Positions 55,199 to 63,203 of a DNA stretch of 64,000 bases are shown here, in pieces. Made by a program: the position numbers and the translations under genes. Under the pieces are notes generated by a model. It had not been told where the DNA came from and did no database searches. It saw nothing but the letters and a program-made list of their open reading frames with translations. Numbering within the stretch: position 1 is the first letter of the stretch; the number at the start of each line of letters is the position of its first letter. The DNA is from Motilimonas sp. E26. GTDB lineage: Bacteria > Pseudomonadota > Gammaproteobacteria > Enterobacterales > CBDFNC01. The stretch covers positions 62,001 through 126,000 of the forward strand of contig NZ_JAIBHJ010000009.1 of assembly GCF_021278025.1 (NCBI RefSeq), in the 5' to 3' direction.

Positions 55199-56445
55199 GC
55201 CGTGAAATTGTCGAAGTCTATGCCGGCTGGCAGCCAATTGAAGCGCCTTTGCTAATAGGGCTGCTTTCTTACAGCGATTCAAGCAGAGGTGGCGTGTTTA
55301 GTTTTGCTTACGATAAAGCATTTTTAACCTCAGCCTATCGCTTGCAAATTGATCCAATCCTGACGCTTCACTCCGGTGTACTCTACAACGATGAAGCCGA
55401 TAAAAACTTCCGTGCATTTCTTGATTCGTCGCCTGATAGGTGGGGACGTATTTTAATGCAGCGGCGTGCGGCCATTGAAGCGCGCAAAGGCATTCGAGCA
55501 ACAAGTCGATTAAACGAGTTGGATTACCTGTTGGGCGTACATGACTCTTACCGGATGGGTGGTATTCGATTTAAGCAAGCAGGCTCGGATGCTTTCTTAG
55601 ATGACAACTCTGAGTTTGCTGCGCCGCCAATGGCTTCTTTGCGAGAGCTAGAGCACGCAGCAATGCAGATTGAAAAAGACGATAACATCGACAGTGACGA
55701 GTATTATCGCTGGTTGAAGATGCTGATTTCTCCAGGCTCATCATTAGGTGGTGCAAGGCCCAAAGCTTGTGTGGCAGATGAACAAGGCCACTTGTGGATT
55801 GCCAAGTTTCCCAACTTAAATGATACCTTTGATGTGGGGGCGTGGGAGATGGTCTGTTATGAATTGGCTTTGGCGGCAGGTGTTGACATGTTTCCAAGTG
55901 AGATTAGGCAGTTTTCCTCTGGGCATCATACCTTTTTAACAAAACGGTTTGACCGCGACGGCGATCAGCGGCTGCATTTTTCATCGGCCATGACTCAACT
56001 GCAATACTATGATGGTGAACAATCTCAAGGTGCCAGCTATTTAGAAATTGCTGAATTTATTTCCAATTCTGGTGCACAAACCGAAGCTGATTTAGCACAG
56101 TTATGGCGACGTATCGTGTTTAATATTGCCGTGTCCAATACGGATGATCACCTGCGTAACCATGGGTTTTTATTAACAAAGAAGGGGTGGAAGTTATCAC
56201 CCGCTTATGACTTAAACCCGATAGTAGGTAAGCATGGCCTGCATCTGAACATTACCGATGCAGACAACGCTTTAGACTACCAATTAGCCTTTGACGTAAA
56301 AGACTTCTTCCGACTATCTCAAACCCAAGCCACGCAAATTTACGATGAAGTATTAAATGCGGTTAAGCAATGGCAAGCCGTTGCTAAGCGGCTGGGGATC
56401 AGTCGGGCCGAGTTAGCTATGAAAAAATCGGCGTTTAACGTTTAA
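55195..56445 (+). CDS. HipA-like serine/threonine kinase toxin
   Basis: 416-aa kinase. N-terminal HipA_N-like part (FSYDKAFLTSAYRLQIDP-like opening, FLDSSPDRWGRILMQRR), a glycine loop PGSSLGGARPKACV, catalytic VSNTDDHLRNHGFLL and metal motif SPAYDLNPI. HipA kinases phosphorylate glutamyl-tRNA synthetase and cause growth arrest; target here is inferred. Forms an operon with the HipB-like gene under shared operators. Confidence 0.9.
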   Translation: MSREIVEVYAGWQPIEAPLLIGLLSYSDSSRGGVFSFAYDKAFLTSAYRLQIDPILTLHSGVLYNDEADKNFRAFLDSSPDRWGRILMQRRAAIEARKGIRATSRLNELDYLLGVHDSYRMGGIRFKQAGSDAFLDDNSEFAAPPMASLRELEHAAMQIEKDDNIDSDEYYRWLKMLISPGSSLGGARPKACVADEQGHLWIAKFPNLNDTFDVGAWEMVCYELALAAGVDMFPSEIRQFSSGHHTFLTKRFDRDGDQRLHFSSAMTQLQYYDGEQSQGASYLEIAEFISNSGAQTEADLAQLWRRIVFNIAVSNTDDHLRNHGFLLTKKGWKLSPAYDLNPIVGKHGLHLNITDADNALDYQLAFDVKDFFRLSQTQATQIYDEVLNAVKQWQAVAKRLGISRAELAMKKSAFNV

Positions 56446-56875
56446 TGAGTCAGTGAAACTATATTTTCATTCTTAAATGGATAAAGAAGTTATAATGTCA
56501 CTCTAAATCTTTGACTCACATTTCATTTGCTGTAACACACCACTTACCCTTTTGGCATTTGGGGCAGTATGGGCAAAGCCTTAATTCACCATATTTAGCC
56601 ACTCATCGACTCTGCCCAAACTGCATTTATTACTTGGGTTGTATACCAATGGATTTCAAAAGGCACGTAGGCGGCAAGTGAATGAAGCACCATGAGCTTA
56701 GATGTGCTAAGGATTAGAGTGAATGAGCGTAGCCAACAACCAGCAAGTCACCAATAGCTGTTGAACCCAATTATTTGGCTTTAACTCAAATAAGTTGAGA
56801 ATAACCATAATCGTGGTAGGGTAAGCAATAGCAATAAAACCCCCAAGTTTATAGAAAAAACACTGTGGAGATAGC
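56446..56875. other. Intergenic stretch with a possible zinc-ribbon remnant
   Basis: No complete gene. On the minus strand (56516-56602) a 28-codon frame starting with GTG reads LCPYCPKCQKGKWCVT, a four-Cys zinc-ribbon-like piece that may be a remnant. The remainder (ACCAATGGATTTCAAAAGGC then GTAGCCAACAACCAGC) looks like decayed or repetitive DNA but nothing was identified. Confidence 0.3.
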
Positions 56876-57079
56876 ATGATCCGCTGCCATCTCGCCCGTT
56901 TAATGGGCGAACGAAAAATGCGTATTAGCGACGTAATGCGAGAAAGCGGCCTAAGTCGTACCACCATCACGCTACTGTACAAAGAAACCGCCCTAAAGGT
57001 GGATTTAGAGGCACTCGATAAGCTTTGCGAATTATTTGACTGCGAGTTAAATCAATTATTGGAGCGCATTCCTAACTAG
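56876..57079 (+). CDS. XRE-family regulator of the defence island
   Basis: 67-aa HTH protein (GERKMRISDVMRESGLSRTT, then ITLLYKETALKVDLEALDKL). It is the compact Cro/C1-type often found ahead of restriction-modification genes. It lies 48 bases before the methyltransferase start and may control the operon as a C-protein would. The ATG follows GGAG. Confidence 0.82.
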   Translation: MIRCHLARLMGERKMRISDVMRESGLSRTTITLLYKETALKVDLEALDKLCELFDCELNQLLERIPN

Positions 57080-57127
57080 GTTTAAACATTTAATGAATAA
57101 TCCAATGATAAGAGCATTCTGCTAGAA

Positions 57128-58663
57128 ATGAAGAGAGAAGATATCACATACCCTGTAGTAGATCTATTTGCCGGTCCGGGTGGATTAGGGGAAGGATTTT
57201 CTGAACTACACAATTCAAATAATTCTCGAGCATTCAAGACTATCGTATCTATTGAAAGAGATGAGTTTGCTCATCAGACACTAATGTTAAGGCACTTTTT
57301 TAAATCCTACCCCAGATCATTAGTCCCTGATGACTATTATGCATATTTAGAGGGGCAAATTAATAAAAAGGAGCTGATTCAAAAAAACAGCCACAACTGG
57401 GAGCATGCCAAATCGACAGCTCTGAAAATTTCATTAGGTGAAGACACGCATGATGAAGTTCAACAGATTATTTGTGACAGACTGAAATCATCAAAGAAGT
57501 GGGCATTGATTGGTGGACCACCTTGCCAGGCTTATTCTCTGGTTGGTCGTTCTAGGATGATGAACAATCCTGAGTTTGAAGAAGACGAACGGCACTTCTT
57601 ATACAAAGAATATCTCAAAATTATCATTGATCATCGTCCTCCTGTTTTTGTCATGGAAAATGTGAAGGGCCTACTTTCAGCAAAGGTTAATGGCGAATCT
57701 GTAGTCGATAAGATCGTAGAAGATCTCCGTAGCCCTCGAAGAGCTATTGAAAAAAATAAAAATGGTCTGAAATACAAGCTTTACTCTTTGTCTCAGTCTG
57801 GTGAAGTTGTCGAAGATATTGAACCAAAATCCTTCATAGTTAGGGCTGAAGAATATGGTGTACCGCAAGCTCGACACAGAATGTTTATCTTGGGCATAAG
57901 AGCTGACATAGACGTAGTGCCCGGAACGCTTGAAAAGTCTGAACCTCCTAGTGTGGAGCAAATAATCAGCAGCATGCCCAAAATAAGAAGCAGTATTTCT
58001 AGGCGAAAAGATGATTATGATGAATGGAAGGAAGCATTGCTTTGTATAAGTGAGACATCGTGGATATCCTCAAAAAAGAAGGAAGATGTCAGCGTCAAAA
58101 AGGAGATTAAGAGTGCGCTAGCAACCATACGCAATACTCCGATGGGTAATTCTTCCACGAGATACAGACCTCCGCGCGTCATGAAATCATGGTATTTCGA
58201 CAACCGGCTGAAAGTGGCAACATGCCATGAAGCAAGATCTCATATGGTAAGTGACTTGCATCGTTATCTGTATGCTTCGGCTCACGCAAGTGCCTTGGAT
58301 ATCTCCCCTAAATTAAGAGACTTTCCTGAAGAGCTTCTTCCTGCCCATAAGAATGTCAAAGATGGTTGTGAGGGTAAAATGTTCTCAGACCGCTTCAGAG
58401 TTCAGGTAAAGTCTCGTTTTAGCACGACGATTACATCTCATATTTCAAAGGATGGTCACTATTTTATCCATTATGATCCGTCACAATGTCGGAGTTTAAC
58501 TGTAAGAGAGGCTGCAAGACTGCAAACTTTCCCAGATAACTACCACTTTGAAGGGCCGCGAACTTCTCAGTATCACCAAGTGGGTAACGCCGTTCCACCT
58601 TATTTAGCCGTTCAAATAGCTGAAGTTGTCAAAGAGGTTCTAGATAAAATGCCGGGTGATTGA
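57128..58663 (+). CDS. DNA (cytosine-5)-methyltransferase
   Basis: 511-aa C5 methylase that marks host DNA. Motif I VDLFAGPGGLGEGF, motif IV GGPPCQAYSLVGRSR (catalytic Cys), motif VI VFVMENVKGLLS, motif VIII QARHRMFILG and motif X QVGNAVPPYLAVQIAE are all intact. The region between VIII and X (about residues 270-450) is longer than usual and contains the target-recognition part. Base composition is AT-rich with many AGA and ATA codons, unlike the housekeeping genes to the left, which points to transfer. Confidence 0.93.
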   Translation: MKREDITYPVVDLFAGPGGLGEGFSELHNSNNSRAFKTIVSIERDEFAHQTLMLRHFFKSYPRSLVPDDYYAYLEGQINKKELIQKNSHNWEHAKSTALKISLGEDTHDEVQQIICDRLKSSKKWALIGGPPCQAYSLVGRSRMMNNPEFEEDERHFLYKEYLKIIIDHRPPVFVMENVKGLLSAKVNGESVVDKIVEDLRSPRRAIEKNKNGLKYKLYSLSQSGEVVEDIEPKSFIVRAEEYGVPQARHRMFILGIRADIDVVPGTLEKSEPPSVEQIISSMPKIRSSISRRKDDYDEWKEALLCISETSWISSKKKEDVSVKKEIKSALATIRNTPMGNSSTRYRPPRVMKSWYFDNRLKVATCHEARSHMVSDLHRYLYASAHASALDISPKLRDFPEELLPAHKNVKDGCEGKMFSDRFRVQVKSRFSTTITSHISKDGHYFIHYDPSQCRSLTVREAARLQTFPDNYHFEGPRTSQYHQVGNAVPPYLAVQIAEVVKEVLDKMPGD

Positions 58664-58730
58664 TGACTGATATTTTAGCGAGGGGAATGCAATTAATTAG
58701 CTTACAAGGATAAGGAAGGAGCTAATAAAC

Positions 58731-59072
58731 ATGGTTTACGAGGAGAATATTATCAAGATAGCTCTATACGTCGCCTGTAATGATGGTGTTTTATCGGAGG
58801 AAGAAGAGTCACAGCTTATAAAATCATGCTTGAGAAATTTCCCAAGCATTGATCAGAAAAAAATAGATTTTTGGATAGAAAAGTTTTTTGAAGAGGATCT
58901 TTTGCTTGAAGATTACTGCGACAAAATAGCTGAATTAGAGGACAGGCTAACAGCGCTGAATATTGCGACTGAAACGGCATCGGCTGACGGTTTAGAACTT
59001 AGGGAAAATTTGGCGCTTTCTAGGGTAATGAATTACTGGGATATTCCTTGGGAGGAAATTACTCGTGCCTGA
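58731..59072 (+). CDS. TerB-like small acidic protein
   Basis: 113-aa helical protein with two related halves: ALYVACNDGVLSEEEESQLI and TETASADGLELRENLALSRV. The A-x-x-DG-x-x-x-x-E spacing is that of TerB (tellurite-resistance/TerB family), which binds metal through these acids and often joins signalling or defence complexes. It sits inside the operon and its stop overlaps the ATPase start by eight bases. Role unknown; homology is weak but the motif pair is convincing. Confidence 0.6.
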   Translation: MVYEENIIKIALYVACNDGVLSEEEESQLIKSCLRNFPSIDQKKIDFWIEKFFEEDLLLEDYCDKIAELEDRLTALNIATETASADGLELRENLALSRVMNYWDIPWEEITRA

Positions 59073-60423
59073 ACATATTGACCTATCGCCAAACCCCAAA
59101 TCCCATATAAAGACGCTATCAAGAATAGGGTATAACCTAAACTCTGCGATAAGTGACATCATCGATAATTCAGTCACGGCAAAGTCTCAAAATATCTTTA
59201 TAGAGATGGATGTTGTTGATGAAAAAGCGGCGTTGGTTATCAAAGATGATGGCTACGGAATGGATGAAGATACGCTAATCAACTCTATGAGGATAGGTTG
59301 TAAAGATCCATCAGATATTAGAGGCGAGTCTGACTTAGGACGGTTTGGTTCTGGGATGAAGATGGCTAGTTTTTCTCAAGCGAGAAAGCTAACGGTTATT
59401 AGCAAGTGTGAAAAATCAAATGTTCAGAGTGCTACTTGGGATTTAGATTTAGTTGAGCAAAAGAATGCATGGAAATTAATTAAGCACACTGAGCAAGAAA
59501 CAGATGGGTTGTGCTCGAAGTTTAACATTGTGCTTGGACAAGCTGGAACTGCTGTAATATGGGAAAACATTGGTAAATATTATGGATTTCCAATAGCTGA
59601 ACTTCAAGCAATCTTGGGGCAAGATTTAGCCAGCTTAAAAAATTATGTTCGACTATATTTTCATAAATTTATGGAAGGTAAACAAGCGATAAGCTTTTAT
59701 TTTAATTATCAAAAATTAGAGCATTTCGATCCATTTTTGAGAAATAGAAACGGTTACCAAGAAGGCCCATCACAAAAATTTAGAGTTAAAAAGGGGGGAA
59801 GTATTGAGCTGAGGGTTCACATACTGCCTCATGAATCTAAATTGACAAAAGCTGACCTCGATAGTTTAGGTGGGGCAGACCAAATTACAGCTAGTCAAGG
59901 GCTATACGTTTATAGGGCGAACAGGCTAATTATCTCTGGGGGATGGTTTGGCCTTACTAGGCTATCACAACTTGGAAAGTTGGCTAGAGTTGAGGTGAAT
60001 GTACCCACCAGCCTAGATGAAGAATGGTCGACAGATGTTAAGAAATCCTCGCTTGAGATCCCTCATAAAGTAAAAGTGAAACTAAAACAGTTGATTAGAG
60101 AACCTATAAAAAGATCTCAAAAGACTTATCGTTATCGGGGGCGTTTAGAAGAGGCTAATGCGTTCTGGAAGGTAAATGAAAACGAAAGAGAGAAAAGCAT
60201 TAGCTATGAAATATCTAAAGATAACACTCTTCTAAAGAAGCTGCTGGTAACTCTAGATAGAGAGCAGTTATCTGATCTTATTGAGTATTTTAAACATTTA
60301 TCAGAAGAAATTCCCATTCATCATATCTATGAAAAAATGTCTTCAGAGCCCAATAAAATTAATCAGAATGATATTAGCTATGACGACTTACTAGAAGGGT
60401 TTAAAAAACTATGGAACAAGTAG
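59065..60423 (+). CDS. GHKL (MutL/MORC-like) ATPase
   Basis: 452-aa protein with a Bergerat ATP fold at residues 1-120: N box SAISDIIDNSVTAKSQNI, G1 KDDGYGMDEDT and G2 GRFGSGMKMAS. The following region (about 150-330) contains a second lobe with STDVKKSSLEIP, like the MutL transducer domain. Such ATPases act as ATP-driven clamps on DNA and were noted in restriction-modification gene clusters related to eukaryotic MORC. GTG start after GGAGG at nine bases. Coupled to the TerB-like gene before it and the Z1 gene after it. Confidence 0.87.
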   Translation: MPEHIDLSPNPKSHIKTLSRIGYNLNSAISDIIDNSVTAKSQNIFIEMDVVDEKAALVIKDDGYGMDEDTLINSMRIGCKDPSDIRGESDLGRFGSGMKMASFSQARKLTVISKCEKSNVQSATWDLDLVEQKNAWKLIKHTEQETDGLCSKFNIVLGQAGTAVIWENIGKYYGFPIAELQAILGQDLASLKNYVRLYFHKFMEGKQAISFYFNYQKLEHFDPFLRNRNGYQEGPSQKFRVKKGGSIELRVHILPHESKLTKADLDSLGGADQITASQGLYVYRANRLIISGGWFGLTRLSQLGKLARVEVNVPTSLDEEWSTDVKKSSLEIPHKVKVKLKQLIREPIKRSQKTYRYRGRLEEANAFWKVNENEREKSISYEISKDNTLLKKLLVTLDREQLSDLIEYFKHLSEEIPIHHIYEKMSSEPNKINQNDISYDDLLEGFKKLWNK

Positions 60424-63203
60424 CGATCGAAGATTGTACTAATACACTTCTTAGAATTTTCAACGAAGCTAAGGCATCTGGAGAAAAAGTTGATGAGGAG
60501 TTTATTGGAAAAACTATTGAACAGCTCAAATCGATGCTTCCACAGTATAAGACGTTTAGTGAGGATGATTGGAAGACGATAAAGTTTAAAATCGAGACAA
60601 ATATAAATGTAGAGATTGACGAGCGCCCGATTATTTTAACAAGCCCAACAGTTGAAAGGTGGTTAGATCATAAGCGTGGAGAATTGGAGTGGGACTATTG
60701 GAAGGCCTACAAAGAGTATCTTATTGATCAGGGTCGTTCATTGGACGTTATCAAGGAAACAGAAAGAACTATTGATGAAATACTAGATTGCTCAGGAGAT
60801 CCACATAAAGAGGGGAAGTGGAACCGTCGAGGACTAGTAATGGGGAATGTTCAGTCTGGTAAGACGCAAAACTATCTAGGTTTAATAAATAAAGCCATAG
60901 ACTCTGGATACAAAGTTATTGTCGTATTAGGCGGTCATCTAAACGAGCTGAGAACGCAGACACAAGAACGGTTAGATGAGGGGGTAATCGGTAGAGAGTC
61001 TAAAAAGAGGTATGAAAGCGGCCTTCCTATTGGAGTTGGAAAATACAGAGATGAAAACTTAAGAGCTGTGTACTTAACAACAACAGAAGGTGACTTCAAA
61101 AAAAATGTAGCCAATAGTTTTGGCATTCATTTTTCAATAGAAGCTCCAATAGTTTTTGTTATAAAAAAATGGGCGTCGGTACTAAATAATTTATACGAAT
61201 GGATCGCAGAAAAACATAGTCTAGATGTTGAAGCAGGACAAAAATTGAACTCTCAACTCTTGTTAATTGATGATGAAGCTGATTATGCGTCAATAAATAC
61301 CAAGCACGAAAAAGGTGATATTACTGCAATCAATAACAATATAAGAAAGATTTTATCTCTTTTTAATCGGTCTACTTATATTGGTTACACCGCAACTCCA
61401 TTTGCAAATATATTTATTGATCCAGACGAAGAACATATAAATATCGGTGACGATCTCTTTCCAGCTGATTTTATGATCAGAATACCAACTCCTGACAGCT
61501 ATGTGGGGCAAAAGCACTTTTTCCAGTCTAATAATGACACTAAAGGAGATCCAGTAGTCATCGTTGACGATAATGAAAAGCTCCTACTTGCAAAAAGTAA
61601 GAAAGATACTCCTGTTGGTGTTTTGCCTGAGTCATTAAAAGAATCAATTAGGTGTTATCTGATCACAGTGGCAGTGAGGTCTCTTCGAGGTGTGCCAAAA
61701 GCTCATAATACAATGTTAATAAACATGACTCACTTAACCGTTCTGCAAGATAAAATTGCCGAATTAGTTGATGAGTATATGTATGAAATCCGCAACGCAG
61801 CCGATTATGCACTTGGATATCCTTTGGAGACTGCTCTGGTAAAGAGCGAAGCGATTTCGGAGATCCAACATAGTTTTAACAAATTCTTCGAAGTTAGCGA
61901 AACTTTTGAAGATGTTTACCCGCATTTAAAAAGAGCTATCGGAAAGACTAGGGTATTTGCTGTTCACGGAAAATCTACTGAAAACTTAGACTATTCATCT
62001 TATAAAGCGAATGGCCTGTCGGCCATTGTGATAGGGGGACATAAGCTTTCTAGAGGGTTAACCCTAGAAGGCCTTACAGTTTCATATTTTACAAGAAACT
62101 CAAAAGCCTATGATACATTAATGCAAATGTGCCGCTGGTTTGGATATAGACCTGGATACAAAGATCTATGTAAGTTGTTCATTACTGAGGAGTCTTATGA
62201 GTGGTATGAATTTATCTCGGGCGCAATTGACGAACTTTATCTTGAGCTTGGAAGAATGTCAGAGCAAAAGAAAACTCCAGGTGAGTTCGGGCTCAAGGTA
62301 AGAGAACACCCTGGTGCGTTGCTAATCACAGCAAAACAAAAAATGAATGCCGCTCATAGCCATACGCGATCTTTAGATTTGGCTGGGCGTAGACTGAGGA
62401 AGTATGAGTTTTATGTTTCAGATGAGAATAATCTGAAAAATATGGATGTTGCCCGAAGCTTAATAAGCCAGCTAATTGACGCAGGTTTAAATAGATATGA
62501 CTCTAAAGATGGCTCAACAGTATTCTACGATGTTGATCACTCTATCGTTAGAGATTTTATTTCCAATACAAAGTACGTAGAAGGTGAAGTATCCGATGAT
62601 TTATTATTGCAATATATTTCAAAGTTAGAAAAATTAGATCTTCCTAAATTTACTGTCTGCGTTAAGAATATTAATAAAGAAATACAAACTTGGTGGTCTC
62701 AGAAGTCCGTTCAGGATGGTGATCCAGAATTGCCAAGCGTGATTTCTTTAGACCCAAGACTGCCGGAAATAAAGCCCTCAAAAAGAAAACTGTTGAAGTC
62801 TACTAGCGGCAATACTGTTTGCTGGGAAAGGCAGGAGATCGGGGACAAGCATGATGAAAAATATTTCTTACACAATCCGGATAATGCAACAAAAGAGTCT
62901 GACTCATTTTATTATATTAGGAACTCAGAGCGTAGCCAGCCAGGACTTATTATTTATACTTTAGCCGTAGGGACGCTACCAAAGAATGCCAAAAAAGATG
63001 ACGATGTTATTCTGGGTATTCCTCACAAAGATCCAACTATTAGTTACTCAATTTCTTTTCCTGTGCATGAAAATCTAAAAGGAAAATCGAAGAAGGAAAT
63101 TGATCGGATATCTAGAGATGCAAAAGTTTCCTACGTGGTAAATCAAATATGGAAAGTGTTAAATGAAGAGCAAGTAATGGAGTACGAAGAAGATGACGAA
63201 TAG
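60411..63203 (+). CDS. Z1-domain superfamily II helicase-like ATPase
   Basis: 930-aa motor protein. Walker A GNVQSGKTQNYLGLI, Walker B LLLIDDEADYASIN, motif III YIGYTATPFANIFID, and the Z1 block with LSRGLTLEGLTVSYFTRNS then LMQMCRWFGYRPGYKDLC. This family was defined alongside MutL/MORC ATPases and methyltransferases in predicted restriction systems. Probably translocates on DNA. Overlaps the ATPase gene by 13 bases and the nuclease gene by 11. Confidence 0.92.
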   Translation: MEQVAIEDCTNTLLRIFNEAKASGEKVDEEFIGKTIEQLKSMLPQYKTFSEDDWKTIKFKIETNINVEIDERPIILTSPTVERWLDHKRGELEWDYWKAYKEYLIDQGRSLDVIKETERTIDEILDCSGDPHKEGKWNRRGLVMGNVQSGKTQNYLGLINKAIDSGYKVIVVLGGHLNELRTQTQERLDEGVIGRESKKRYESGLPIGVGKYRDENLRAVYLTTTEGDFKKNVANSFGIHFSIEAPIVFVIKKWASVLNNLYEWIAEKHSLDVEAGQKLNSQLLLIDDEADYASINTKHEKGDITAINNNIRKILSLFNRSTYIGYTATPFANIFIDPDEEHINIGDDLFPADFMIRIPTPDSYVGQKHFFQSNNDTKGDPVVIVDDNEKLLLAKSKKDTPVGVLPESLKESIRCYLITVAVRSLRGVPKAHNTMLINMTHLTVLQDKIAELVDEYMYEIRNAADYALGYPLETALVKSEAISEIQHSFNKFFEVSETFEDVYPHLKRAIGKTRVFAVHGKSTENLDYSSYKANGLSAIVIGGHKLSRGLTLEGLTVSYFTRNSKAYDTLMQMCRWFGYRPGYKDLCKLFITEESYEWYEFISGAIDELYLELGRMSEQKKTPGEFGLKVREHPGALLITAKQKMNAAHSHTRSLDLAGRRLRKYEFYVSDENNLKNMDVARSLISQLIDAGLNRYDSKDGSTVFYDVDHSIVRDFISNTKYVEGEVSDDLLLQYISKLEKLDLPKFTVCVKNINKEIQTWWSQKSVQDGDPELPSVISLDPRLPEIKPSKRKLLKSTSGNTVCWERQEIGDKHDEKYFLHNPDNATKESDSFYYIRNSERSQPGLIIYTLAVGTLPKNAKKDDDVILGIPHKDPTISYSISFPVHENLKGKSKKEIDRISRDAKVSYVVNQIWKVLNEEQVMEYEEDDE

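Noticed and set aside
57677-58203. Minus-strand frames inside the methyltransferase gene
   Set aside because: Antisense shadows; the methylase frame has all its motifs.
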